Made by a program: the position numbers and the translations under genes. Positions 1 through 6,181 of a stretch of 12,076 bases of DNA are shown in pieces; within the stretch, counting starts at the first letter, position 1, and the number at the start of each line of letters is the position of its first letter. The notes under the pieces were generated by a model. It did not search any database. It saw only the letters and a program-made list of their open reading frames with translations, and was not told the origin of the DNA. This stretch comes from Gracilibacteraceae bacterium (GTDB lineage: Bacteria > Bacillota > Desulfitobacteriia > Desulfitobacteriales > Syntrophobotulaceae): positions 1 through 12,076 of the forward strand of contig JAIRRL010000195.1 of NCBI GenBank assembly GCA_031255985.1. The letters are read 5' to 3'.

Positions 1-972
1 CAGGTTGACCGGGACGCGGGCAAGCTGCTCGGGTACTGCGTAGACTTGCGGCAAATCGGGCGCTATCTCAACGCGCAAGGCGTTATGTTTCCGTTCGGCC
101 TCCGGCCGGACATCCTCCACGCTCTGCCGCAGCATGGCCGCGAAGTCCGCCTTGGCTCGGCTTGCCGGGTCGCCGCTCATGGTGGCCAGATCCACCATGC
201 CGTTTATCATGAGACCAAGCCGCACAGCCTTGTCCTGTATGATATTCAGAGCATTGTGCATTTCCTCCGTTCCGCCTTCCGTCCCCATGCTGCTTCGCAT
301 GAAATCAACGCCGTAGGCTATGACTTGCAGCGGATTTCGCACTTCATGCCCGATGTCCTGCAAGAACTCGGTTTTCAGCTTGTTGAGTTCGTGCAGCCGC
401 TTTTGCCGGCTGTCGTATATCCGCATATACAAAAGCACGATGATAACGAGTATCGCGCCGACGACCACAACGCCCGTCAGGGCGTCGAACATATAGTCAA
501 ACCGCGTTTCAAAATGACGTACAGCGCCGGGGAAATAGAAAGCGATGAAGAAACAGGCGGCGTAAAGCGCAAACTCCAAGATGATAAAGGCTGTCCGGGT
601 CTTACCTTCCAGCATGATGGCGGTGAATATGAGAGCGAAAATGAAGAAACAGGGCATACCGCTCCGATAGCCGCCCGCGCTGAAAAACAGGAGCGGAAAG
701 AGGATCACAAACACGGCGACGACGGAAACCAAAAATCCGGCGCGGTAGCGGTTTGTCCGGCGCGCGTAACGCAGGCAGAGAAAACCCACGGCCGTACCGG
801 AAAGATTGAGGGTGACGTTGGCAAGCCCCGCGCCGGTGAACAGGGCGGACAGAGCGGTAATCACGCCCGCCGCCATGCCCGCGAACGCCAGAAGGTTAAA
901 AGCCTGTACCCGGAGATCAAGGCTTGCGGCGAAATATGTATTCAGAAATCGCCTGCCAACAGACGGCTTCAT
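1..972 (-). CDS. Membrane sensor histidine kinase, N-terminal 324 residues (C-terminus outside window)
   Basis: The frame is open from an ATG at 972 to the left edge, so it has no stop here. The first 190 residues are hydrophobic, with about six likely membrane segments (roughly residues 23-47, 52-70, 76-99, 104-120, 126-146 and 159-185). They are followed by a dimerisation/phosphoacceptor helix with the H-box FLQDIGHEVRNPLQVI, in which His209 is the expected phosphorylation site. The last visible residues look like the approach to the N-box of the ATPase domain. The GGYRSGMPCFF stretch between segments 3 and 4 looks like the sensor region of a recurrent Bacillota kinase family (from memory). 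The protein would sit in the membrane and autophosphorylate; its signal is unknown. The start overlaps the tenI stop as ATGA, implying translational coupling. A partner response regulator, if adjacent, would lie beyond the left edge. The long plus-strand frame opposite it is a shadow. Confidence 0.88.
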   Translation of the reverse strand, partial: MKPSVGRRFLNTYFAASLDLRVQAFNLLAFAGMAAGVITALSALFTGAGLANVTLNLSGTAVGFLCLRYARRTNRYRAGFLVSVVAVFVILFPLLFFSAGGYRSGMPCFFIFALIFTAIMLEGKTRTAFIILEFALYAACFFIAFYFPGAVRHFETRFDYMFDALTGVVVVGAILVIIVLLYMRIYDSRQKRLHELNKLKTEFLQDIGHEVRNPLQVIAYGVDFMRSSMGTEGGTEEMHNALNIIQDKAVRLGLMINGMVDLATMSGDPASRAKADFAAMLRQSVEDVRPEAERKHNALRVEIAPDLPQVYAVPEQLARVPVNL

Positions 973-1610
973 TGCCCCGCCTCGCTTTCGGTGGCTTTAG
1001 CCTTTAGGGCGGCGATTTGTTCGCCCGGCGCCGCCGCCCGCATCAAGGACGACATGAGAAAAACGCCGCGAACGCCGCTAGCCGCTACAGCGCCTATATT
1101 GTCCGCTTCAAGGCCTCCGATAGCGTAAACCGGCGCGGCGGCCGCTCCGCTCACCGTGCGCAAAAAATCCACTCCCCGGCCGGCGCGGCCGGGTTTGCTC
1201 GCTGTAGGGAACACATGTCCCGCCAGCAGATAATCCGCCCCCCAAGCCGCCGCCCGCGCAGCTTCCGCTACAGAATGGACGGAAACCCCGACACGGGCGA
1301 ATTCTCCCATTTCTGTCCGTTTTTGCGCCGCCAGGGCCAGAAAACCTGTCCAGCTCAGATGCAACCAGGCAAGATCAAGCCGGCGCGCTACCGCCGGCCG
1401 CGAGTGAATACCAAAATCGATTCCCCGCCGCCGGCAGACGGCGGCGCCGCTCCGGGCCAGTTTTACATATTCCGCTTCCGGCAGATCTTTTTCCCGCAGC
1501 AAAATACCGTTTAAGCCGGAAGCAGCCAATAAGGCCATCCGCTCGGTCAGGCTCTCCGGGCAAAGCTCGCGCGCGGTCATCGCGTATATTTCCATATTAC
1601 GGTCTTTCAA
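969..1610 (-). CDS. tenI: Thiazole tautomerase TenI (ThiE/TenI-family TIM barrel)
   Basis: This 213-residue protein belongs to the ThiE/TenI superfamily. The C-terminal half has the phosphate-binding signature: VSVHS, then GADYLLAGHVFPT, then SKPGRAGRG, then PVYAIGG. ThiE normally reads GPVFPT at the middle motif. Here it is GHVFPT with His132, and an RG pair follows after SKPG, as in Bacillus subtilis TenI, whose histidine at this place is catalytic. I therefore call it TenI, which aromatises the thiazole carboxylate tautomer made by ThiG, rather than thiamine-phosphate synthase. The usual ThiE pyrimidine-site motif HLGQ.D is replaced by HLSWTG. The start is TTG at 1610, overlapping the thiH TGA as TTGA; an internal ATG at 1595 is the alternative. 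It is the last gene of the thiazole block, and its own stop overlaps the kinase start. The family is certain; TenI over ThiE is likely. Confidence 0.85.
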   Translation of the reverse strand: MKDRNMEIYAMTARELCPESLTERMALLAASGLNGILLREKDLPEAEYVKLARSGAAVCRRRGIDFGIHSRPAVARRLDLAWLHLSWTGFLALAAQKRTEMGEFARVGVSVHSVAEAARAAAWGADYLLAGHVFPTASKPGRAGRGVDFLRTVSGAAAAPVYAIGGLEADNIGAVAASGVRGVFLMSSLMRAAAPGEQIAALKAKATESEAGQ

Positions 1611-2776
1611 ACATATACATGATCCTTGAACACCGGCTGGAGACCCCGCGTCCGAATCGCGGCCCGCATAGCGCCAACGCCGCGCGAATCCGCGATCTCA
1701 AACTGCCCGTCCCCTTTTTCCGCCAGCGTCCGGCCGCCCACGCCGACCTTCACGCCAGCGGAAACCTTTGTCGCGCAAAGCCCCAATACATGATCACGAA
1801 AACCGGCCCGCTCCCGGCTGGAAACCGTAATGCCGGCAAAGGGCATAAAAAGACGGAAAGCAAGCATTACCTGCAAAAGTTCCCTCTCCCCTACCCCCGC
1901 CCCCAGCCTGAATCCGCGGGGGTCATTCAGACCCGCTTTATCCGTCAAAGTATCCCGCGCGTAAGGGCGCAGCCGGGGTACGGAAAAAGAAATTTCCGCG
2001 CCCGGATAATGTTTTTGCAGTAAGGCGGCGTGTACAGCCGCCGTCAAAGCGTCGCGGCGGTGGTCGCCCAGACCGAGCAAAGCGCCGACCGCCACTCCGC
2101 GCATCCCGGCTCGCAAGGCCCGTTCCTGCGCGTGAAAACGATAAGCGTAAACCCGCTTTGGCCCGCGCCGGTGCGCGGTCGCGTAAATCTCCGGGTCGTA
2201 AGTTTCCTGAAAAACGCTGACAAAATCTGCTCCCATTTTATGTAAATAAGCGTATTCATCTGTATTGAGCGGATAGATCTCCAGGCCGACAGTGAAATAA
2301 TTCCGCGCCATAGCCACCGCCCGGCCGATATAATCCAGATCGGCCTGCCGGCGGGCCTCGCCGGTCAGCAGCAGAATTTCTTTCAGGCCCGTCGAGGCAA
2401 TATTTTCCATTTCGTCGGCCAGCTCGGTTTCGTTGAGCCGACCGCGTCGAATCTTATTGCGGCAGTTAAAACCGCAGTACACGCACTCGTTTTCGCAATA
2501 GTTCGCAATATATAGCGGCGTAAACAGGGTAACGGCCGCGCCAAAATGCTTAACGGTCGCCGCTTGCGCCCGCTCGGCCACATATTCCAGCAATGGCAGC
2601 GCCGCCGGCGACAGCAGGGCGGCTAAATCCACCGGCCGGAGCTGCTCCCGCCCAAGAGCGCCGTACACGTCCGCCGCGGTAAAGGCCGCGAAATCAAAGG
2701 CGCCCGCGACCGCCAGCGTCTCCGGCAGCAGCGGTGAATCTATCTGTTCCATATAGGCCAAATATTCTTCCTTCAC
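1607..2776 (-). CDS. thiH: 2-iminoacetate (dehydroglycine) synthase ThiH, radical SAM
   Basis: This 389-residue protein cleaves tyrosine with S-adenosylmethionine and a [4Fe-4S] cluster to give dehydroglycine and p-cresol. Dehydroglycine is the glycine-derived part of the thiamine thiazole, used by ThiG. The radical-SAM cysteines are visible as CENECVYC (Cys94, Cys98, Cys101), directly after LYIANY, and are followed by GFNC as usual for ThiH. Downstream are the conserved blocks LLLTGE, VGLEIYPLNTDEY and FVSVFQETYDPEIY and the C-terminal ThiC-associated region with ITVSSRE. Length matches the family. The start is GTG at 2776, with a GGGGAT ribosome-binding site lying in the last copy of a 17-bp tandem repeat. 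It follows thiG after 89 bp and overlaps tenI by 4 bp. Use of ThiH rather than oxygen-dependent ThiO fits an anaerobe. Confidence 0.95.
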   Translation of the reverse strand: MKEEYLAYMEQIDSPLLPETLAVAGAFDFAAFTAADVYGALGREQLRPVDLAALLSPAALPLLEYVAERAQAATVKHFGAAVTLFTPLYIANYCENECVYCGFNCRNKIRRGRLNETELADEMENIASTGLKEILLLTGEARRQADLDYIGRAVAMARNYFTVGLEIYPLNTDEYAYLHKMGADFVSVFQETYDPEIYATAHRRGPKRVYAYRFHAQERALRAGMRGVAVGALLGLGDHRRDALTAAVHAALLQKHYPGAEISFSVPRLRPYARDTLTDKAGLNDPRGFRLGAGVGERELLQVMLAFRLFMPFAGITVSSRERAGFRDHVLGLCATKVSAGVKVGVGGRTLAEKGDGQFEIADSRGVGAMRAAIRTRGLQPVFKDHVYV

Positions 2777-2782
2777 TGATTT

Positions 2783-2833
2783 ATCCCCATGCCTTCAATA
2801 TCCTCACGTCTTCAATATCCCCAAGCCCTTGGG
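2783..2833 (-). repeat. Three-copy imperfect 17-bp tandem repeat between thiG and thiH
   Basis: On the plus strand the copies read atccccatgccttcaat (2783-2799), atcctcacgtcttcaat (2800-2816) and atccccaagcccttggg (2817-2833). The first two differ at 4 of 17 positions; the third matches best over its first half. On the minus strand each copy ends in a GGGGAT or GAGGAT purine block, and the last one is the ribosome-binding site of thiH. Confidence 0.7.
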
Positions 2834-2850
2834 CCAAAGGCTTTATTTTT
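2823..2850 (+). terminator. Terminator-like hairpin with T-tract on the plus strand, inside the thi block
   Basis: Plus-strand AAGCCCTTGG (2823-2832) pairs with CCAAAGGCTT (2834-2843) at nine of ten positions plus a G-U wobble, with the central base pairs probably opening to form the loop. TTTATTTTT follows at once. This has the layout of an intrinsic terminator for plus-strand transcription, although all genes run on the minus strand. On the minus strand it is a hairpin without a T-tract. Confidence 0.5.
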
Positions 2851-2865
2851 CTGTCTCCGCCCGCC

Positions 2866-3678
2866 TCAGTCCGTCTCGTCTTCCCGCAAAAAACCCGTCA
2901 GCGGACTTGACGCTTCCGCCCTGCTTTCCAGTACCCGGCCCGGCCCGGCCAGCCAGCCCAATCTCCCCGCTTCCACCGCCAGTTTGAAAGCGCGGGCCAT
3001 CACCGCCACCTTCGCCGCCGTGGCAATGGCCGTATTGGCCATGACGGCGGCCGCGCCGAGTTCCATCGCCTCACAGGCCTGGGAGGGGCGGCCGATGCCC
3101 GCGTCCACGATTATAGGCAAGTTTATTTCCTCGACCAGAATCCGGATGAATTCCTTGGTTAACAGCCCCTTGTTGCTGCCGATAGGCGCGCCCAGCGGCA
3201 TAATGGCCGCCGCGCCCGCCTGGGCCATATCCCGCGCGGCGTTCAGATCCGGATACATATACGGCAAAGGAATAAAACCCTCGCGCGCCAGCAGTTCTGT
3301 CGCTCTGAGCGTCTCATAATTATCCGGCAGCAAATACTTGCTGTCGCGAATTACCTCTATTTTAATAAAATCCCCGCAGCCGATTTCCCGCGCCAGCCGG
3401 GCGACGCGCAACGCTTCCTCCGCGTTGCGCGCCCCCGACGTGTTCGGCAGCGGCGTAACGCCCGGCGGCAGATAATCAAGTACGTTTTCCTCTCCGCCCA
3501 TATTAGCCCGGCGCACCGCCAAAGTAACGATCTCCACCCCGCCGTTTTCCAGCGCCGCCCTGGTCAAGTCCAGGGAAAATTTACCAGAACCGAGGATAAA
3601 GCGTGAACGAAAGCGCCGGCCGCCGATTTCAAGCCAGTCTTGCGTCAATTCCTTCTGATTCGTCCGCCCGTTCTCCAC
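2866..3678 (-). CDS. thiG: Thiazole synthase ThiG
   Basis: This 270-residue cytoplasmic TIM-barrel enzyme condenses 1-deoxy-D-xylulose 5-phosphate, dehydroglycine and the ThiS thiocarboxylate sulfur into the thiazole carboxylate. Visible family signatures in order are SRFILGSGKF, VTLAVRR, PNTSGARNAEEA, FIKIEVI with Lys106 as the expected Schiff-base lysine, KYLLPD, MPLGAPIGSNKGL, and IVDAGIGRPS followed by VMANTAIA. The family more often reads NTAGARN, a trivial change. Length is usual, with a short N-terminal addition. The start is GTG at 3678, preceded by AAGGAG at good spacing just after the thiS stop. The close spacing to thiS fits its role as ThiS partner, and its product is the substrate of the TenI encoded two genes downstream. 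Confidence 0.96.
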   Translation of the reverse strand: MENGRTNQKELTQDWLEIGGRRFRSRFILGSGKFSLDLTRAALENGGVEIVTLAVRRANMGGEENVLDYLPPGVTPLPNTSGARNAEEALRVARLAREIGCGDFIKIEVIRDSKYLLPDNYETLRATELLAREGFIPLPYMYPDLNAARDMAQAGAAAIMPLGAPIGSNKGLLTKEFIRILVEEINLPIIVDAGIGRPSQACEAMELGAAAVMANTAIATAAKVAVMARAFKLAVEAGRLGWLAGPGRVLESRAEASSPLTGFLREDETD

Positions 3679-3687
3679 TTTCGCTCC

Positions 3688-3882
3688 TTATCCTCCCCCC
3701 ACGAAACACACTATTTCCAGTTCGTCGTCCTCCCGCAACCACACGGCGTCATAGTCCGGGCGCGGCACCACGGCGCCGTTCCGTTCCACCGCGACCCGTT
3801 CAGGCGCGTAGCCTTCCGCCCGGAGAAACTCCCCGAGCGTCGCCGGATCCTGTAATTCCAGTTCCTGACCGTTTACCCGCAT
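3688..3882 (-). CDS. thiS: Sulfur carrier protein ThiS
   Basis: This is a 64-residue ubiquitin-like (beta-grasp) protein ending in VGGG. The terminal glycine is normally adenylated by ThiF and converted to the thiocarboxylate that donates sulfur to ThiG. The N-terminus MRVNGQ, the central VAVERNGAVVPR strand and the acidic EDDELEIV run before the diglycine tail are all typical, and the length is standard. It starts with ATG at 3882 behind an AGAGGTGG ribosome-binding site and is followed within 9 bp by thiG. It lies only 28 bp after icd, leaving no room for its own promoter plus a TPP riboswitch. No thiF is present in the window, so the activating enzyme must be encoded elsewhere or be shared with another E1-like protein. 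Confidence 0.96.
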   Translation of the reverse strand: MRVNGQELELQDPATLGEFLRAEGYAPERVAVERNGAVVPRPDYDAVWLREDDELEIVCFVGGG

Positions 3883-3910
3883 CTAAAACCACCTCTGGGC
3901 GGACAGTTCT

Positions 3911-5119
3911 TTACTGTTGTGAATTGACAAAAGCGTCCCGCACCGCCAGCAAAAACGCCTCCGACTCAACCGCTGTTTTCTGGGGCAAAGTCGAAATGGC
4001 CGCCAAATCCCCTGTCATAATTCCGGCGCCGATCACGCCGAGCGCCGCCTTTTCCATCCGGTTGGCAAAAGAGACCAAATCCGGAAGACCGTCAAGTTCC
4101 GCTCTTTTGCGCAGGGCGCCTGTCCAGGCGAACAGCGTGGCGACGGAATTGGTCGAGGTTTTTTCTCCTTGCAGATATTTATAATAATGCCGCTGAACGG
4201 TTCCATGCGCGGCCTCGTATTCATACACCCCGGCCGGGGAAACCAGGACGCTGGTCATCATGGCCAGACTGCCGAAAGCGGAAGCCAGCATGTCGCTCAT
4301 CACATCGCCGTCATAGTTTTTACACGCCCAAACGAAGCCGCCTTCCGAACGCATTACCCGCGCCACCGCGTCGTCGATCAGAGTATAAAAATATTCAATG
4401 CCGGCCTGATTAAAAGCCTGTTCGAATTCCGCCGTGAAAATATCGGCGAAAATATCTTTAAAGCGATGATCATAGATTTTGGAGATAGTGTCCTTGGAAG
4501 CGAACCACAGATCCTGCCGCGCGTCCAGGGCGTAGCGGAAGCAGGCCCTGGCAAAACTCGCAATGCTCGCGTCCGTGTTATGCATCCCCAAAGCGACGCC
4601 GGCAGCGCCGTCATATGAGTGAATCAGCCGGCGCGTCTCCGTCCCGTCCGCCGCCGTGACCACCAGTTCGGCTTTGCCGCCGGCCGCCACGACCGCTTCC
4701 ACATCGCGGTACATGTCGCCGTAAGCGTGACGGGCTATGGTTATCGGCTTACGCCAATTAGTTACCAGCGGGTGAATTCCGGCGGCCAGGATGGGAGCGC
4801 GAAACACAGTTCCGTCCAAAATGGCGCGAATAGTCCCGTTGGGACTTTTCCACATATCGCGCAGACTATACTCCCTTACGCGCTCCGCGTTCGGGGTTAT
4901 CGTCGCGCATTTGACCGCCACTCCCAGGCGGAGCGTGGCGTAAGCCGCGTCTTCCGTCACTTTGTCCTCTGTCTCGTCCCGGTGTTTCAATCCGAGGTCA
5001 TAATATTCCGTTTTCAGGTCAATATAAGGAAGCAAAAGTATTTCCTTTATTTTCTCCCAAAGGACGCGCGTCATTTCGTCTCCGTCCATTTCCACGAGGG
5101 GCGTTTTCATTTGAATCAA
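3911..5119 (-). CDS. icd: NADP-dependent isocitrate dehydrogenase, type II
   Basis: This 402-residue homodimeric enzyme oxidises isocitrate to 2-oxoglutarate and CO2, giving NADPH. It is of the eukaryote-like subfamily: it starts MIQMKTPLVEMDGDEMTR and has the substrate loop SPNGTIR (92-98), Tyr134 in HAYGDMYR, Lys214 in SKIYD, and metal-binding Asp249, Asp272 and Asp276 in IDD and DGDVMSD. Arg310-His311 after AAHGTVQ is the NADP 2'-phosphate signature. I choose TTG at 5119 as start because a perfect AAGGAGG lies 8 bases upstream and the residues from there match the family N-terminus. The ATG at 5110 would be 17 bases away, and the open frame reaching to 5188 has no family support and runs into the CBS gene. 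The ribosome-binding site overlaps the stop of the CBS gene, and thiS follows after 28 bp, so the three genes are probably co-transcribed. Confidence 0.96.
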   Translation of the reverse strand: MIQMKTPLVEMDGDEMTRVLWEKIKEILLLPYIDLKTEYYDLGLKHRDETEDKVTEDAAYATLRLGVAVKCATITPNAERVREYSLRDMWKSPNGTIRAILDGTVFRAPILAAGIHPLVTNWRKPITIARHAYGDMYRDVEAVVAAGGKAELVVTAADGTETRRLIHSYDGAAGVALGMHNTDASIASFARACFRYALDARQDLWFASKDTISKIYDHRFKDIFADIFTAEFEQAFNQAGIEYFYTLIDDAVARVMRSEGGFVWACKNYDGDVMSDMLASAFGSLAMMTSVLVSPAGVYEYEAAHGTVQRHYYKYLQGEKTSTNSVATLFAWTGALRKRAELDGLPDLVSFANRMEKAALGVIGAGIMTGDLAAISTLPQKTAVESEAFLLAVRDAFVNSQQ

Positions 5120-5127
5120 AGTGATCT

Positions 5128-5134
5128 CCTCCTT
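5128..5134 (-). promoter_or_regulatory. Ribosome-binding site deciding the icd TTG start
   Basis: On the minus strand this reads AAGGAGG, a perfect anti-16S match. It ends 8 bases before the TTG at 5119 and overlaps by two bases the TAA that ends the CBS-domain gene. The spacing favours TTG over the ATG three codons further in. Confidence 0.85.
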
Positions 5135-5573
5135 AAACTTCCGCGTCTGGGGACAGCGGCTCTTCCTTTTTCTGGACAATACCGGCAAAATATCCTATGA
5201 TTTCCCGGCGGCGGACTATGCCAATAAAAACCCCCTGATCGTCAACGACCGGCACAAAATTTTGCGTCGCGGCCCGCGAAAGCAAATCCGTGATTTCCGC
5301 GTCAATCCGCACCGGCTCGTTTTGTTTTATGCGTTCTATTTCGCCCAGCCTGATCTGGTCGGTATTGCTGAAGGTCAAAAAAAGCGTGTTTTTCAGTTTG
5401 CGCAGTATATCCCCCTCCGTCAACGTGCCGATATAGCGTCCGGCGGCGTCAAGCAGCGGCACGGCGGAATAGCCGTGATATTCCATACGTTCCATGGCCT
5501 GGCGCATTGTGGCGCCTATATTCAGGTATATTACATCTTTTTTGGGAATGAGAAAAAAGGCAATATTATTCAA
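5133..5573 (-). CDS. Two-CBS-domain protein (CBS pair, possible nucleotide sensor)
   Basis: This 146-residue soluble protein consists almost wholly of a CBS pair. The first repeat spans roughly residues 8-60 (MRQAMERMEYHGYSAVPLLD, then GTLTEGDIL). The second spans roughly residues 76-133 (ITDLLSRAATQNFVPVVDDQ, then GIVRRREII). CBS pairs usually bind adenine nucleotides or S-adenosylmethionine and regulate a partner; the partner here is not known. A charged tail of about 13 residues follows. I choose TTG at 5573 because GGAGG (5581-5585) sits 7 bases upstream and because relatives, from memory, begin at the equivalent NNIAFFLIPKK. The longer frame to 5621 adds residues unlike the family. It immediately precedes icd, which suggests co-expression and, speculatively, a regulatory relation to central metabolism. 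Confidence 0.88.
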   Translation of the reverse strand: MNNIAFFLIPKKDVIYLNIGATMRQAMERMEYHGYSAVPLLDAAGRYIGTLTEGDILRKLKNTLFLTFSNTDQIRLGEIERIKQNEPVRIDAEITDLLSRAATQNFVPVVDDQGVFIGIVRRREIIGYFAGIVQKKEEPLSPDAEV

Positions 5574-5710
5574 AGCTCCCCCTCCAGACCATGCGAAAAC
5601 GCCGATCTTCAGCGTTAGCAACAGTTATTTGATCCGCTCTAATGCTCCATAAATTCGATGTTTCGCCCTGAACTCCTTTTTCAATCCTCATATTTCACCC
5701 ATATTAATCC
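5574..5710 (-). other. rnhA-CBS intergenic leader with a doubtful 41-codon ORF
   Basis: This is the longest non-coding gap in the window. It is visibly richer in A and T at its rnhA end than the neighbouring genes. I see no convincing sigma-70 promoter and no hairpin with a T-run. A 41-codon frame runs on the minus strand from ATG at 5691 to TAA at 5566, overlapping the CBS start by 8 bases. Its codons (TTA, AGA, ATA, ACT) are unlike those of the neighbours and it resembles nothing I know. It is either a leader peptide or chance. Confidence 0.3.
5581..5585 (-). promoter_or_regulatory. Ribosome-binding site deciding the CBS-gene TTG start
   Basis: GGAGG on the minus strand (within a longer GGAGGGGGAG purine run) lies 7 bases before TTG at 5573. 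No ATG lies at suitable distance in this frame. Confidence 0.75.
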
Positions 5711-6181
5711 TTATTCGTCCTGGCCGGAACTGCCTGCCCGCCGATCGCCGCCGGAACGCGCCGCCGCCCGCGCCAATTCATCGCAACGGTTATTCCGCTG
5801 ATCGTCGGCGTGTCCTTTTACTTTGCGCCAGCTCATTGAATGTTTCGCGGTCAGAACCAGCAATTCCCGCCACAAGTCCTGATTTTCCACATCTCCCTTC
5901 TTGGCTGTCAGCCAGCCGTTACTTTGCCATTTCTCCAGCCAGCCGCGTTCAAAAGCGTTAATCAAATAAGCGCTGTCACTGTATAATTCCACGCGGCACG
6001 GTTCTTTTAACTGAGCGAGGGCGCGTATAGCCGCGGTTAATTCCATTCGCTGATTCGTCGTCTCCGGCGCGAAACCGCTTATTTCCTTGACCGCCGCGCC
6101 ATAAATCAAAACCGCGCCCCAGCCGCCGGGTCCCGGATTCCCCCGGCAAGAGCCGTCAGTGTAAATGATCACATTCTTCAA
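5711..6181 (-). CDS. rnhA: Ribonuclease HI
   Basis: This 156-residue cytoplasmic nuclease removes the RNA strand of RNA-DNA hybrids (R-loops, Okazaki primers). It is a full-length bacterial RNase HI: IIYTDGSCRGNPGPGGWG at the N-terminus, TTNQRMELTAA, YSDSAY, and KVKGHADDQRNNRCDELA. Catalytic residues are Asp9, Glu47, Asp69 and Asp134, with His124 in the flexible loop, so it should be active. The basic handle region (WLEKWQSNGW) is present. The start is TTG at 6181, directly after the TGA of the acetyltransferase gene, with GAGGGAG six bases upstream; GTG at codon 4 is the only nearby alternative. The C-terminal 15 or so residues after the fold are polar and low in complexity. Confidence 0.97.
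   Translation of the reverse strand: MKNVIIYTDGSCRGNPGPGGWGAVLIYGAAVKEISGFAPETTNQRMELTAAIRALAQLKEPCRVELYSDSAYLINAFERGWLEKWQSNGWLTAKKGDVENQDLWRELLVLTAKHSMSWRKVKGHADDQRNNRCDELARAAARSGGDRRAGSSGQDE

Noticed and set aside
46..1128. Long plus-strand open frame of 360 codons
   Set aside because: It lies opposite the histidine kinase, whose H-box and membrane segments are clear. The plus-strand translation is low in hydrophobic structure, His-rich and like no family; it is a shadow of GC-rich coding DNA.
5120..5188. N-terminal extension of isocitrate dehydrogenase by 23 residues
   Set aside because: The extra residues are unlike the family, overlap the CBS gene and lack a ribosome-binding site, whereas TTG 5119 has a perfect one.
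4619..5200. Plus-strand open frame of 193 codons opposite icd
   Set aside because: The minus strand encodes a complete, motif-perfect isocitrate dehydrogenase; no start signal or family similarity on the plus strand.
5349..5375. Plus-strand CCTGATCTGG followed by GGTATTGCTG, resembling the TPP riboswitch THI-box
   Set aside because: It sits in the CBS coding region, on the strand opposite to all genes, with no upstream CTGAGA helix and no thiamine gene downstream in that direction.
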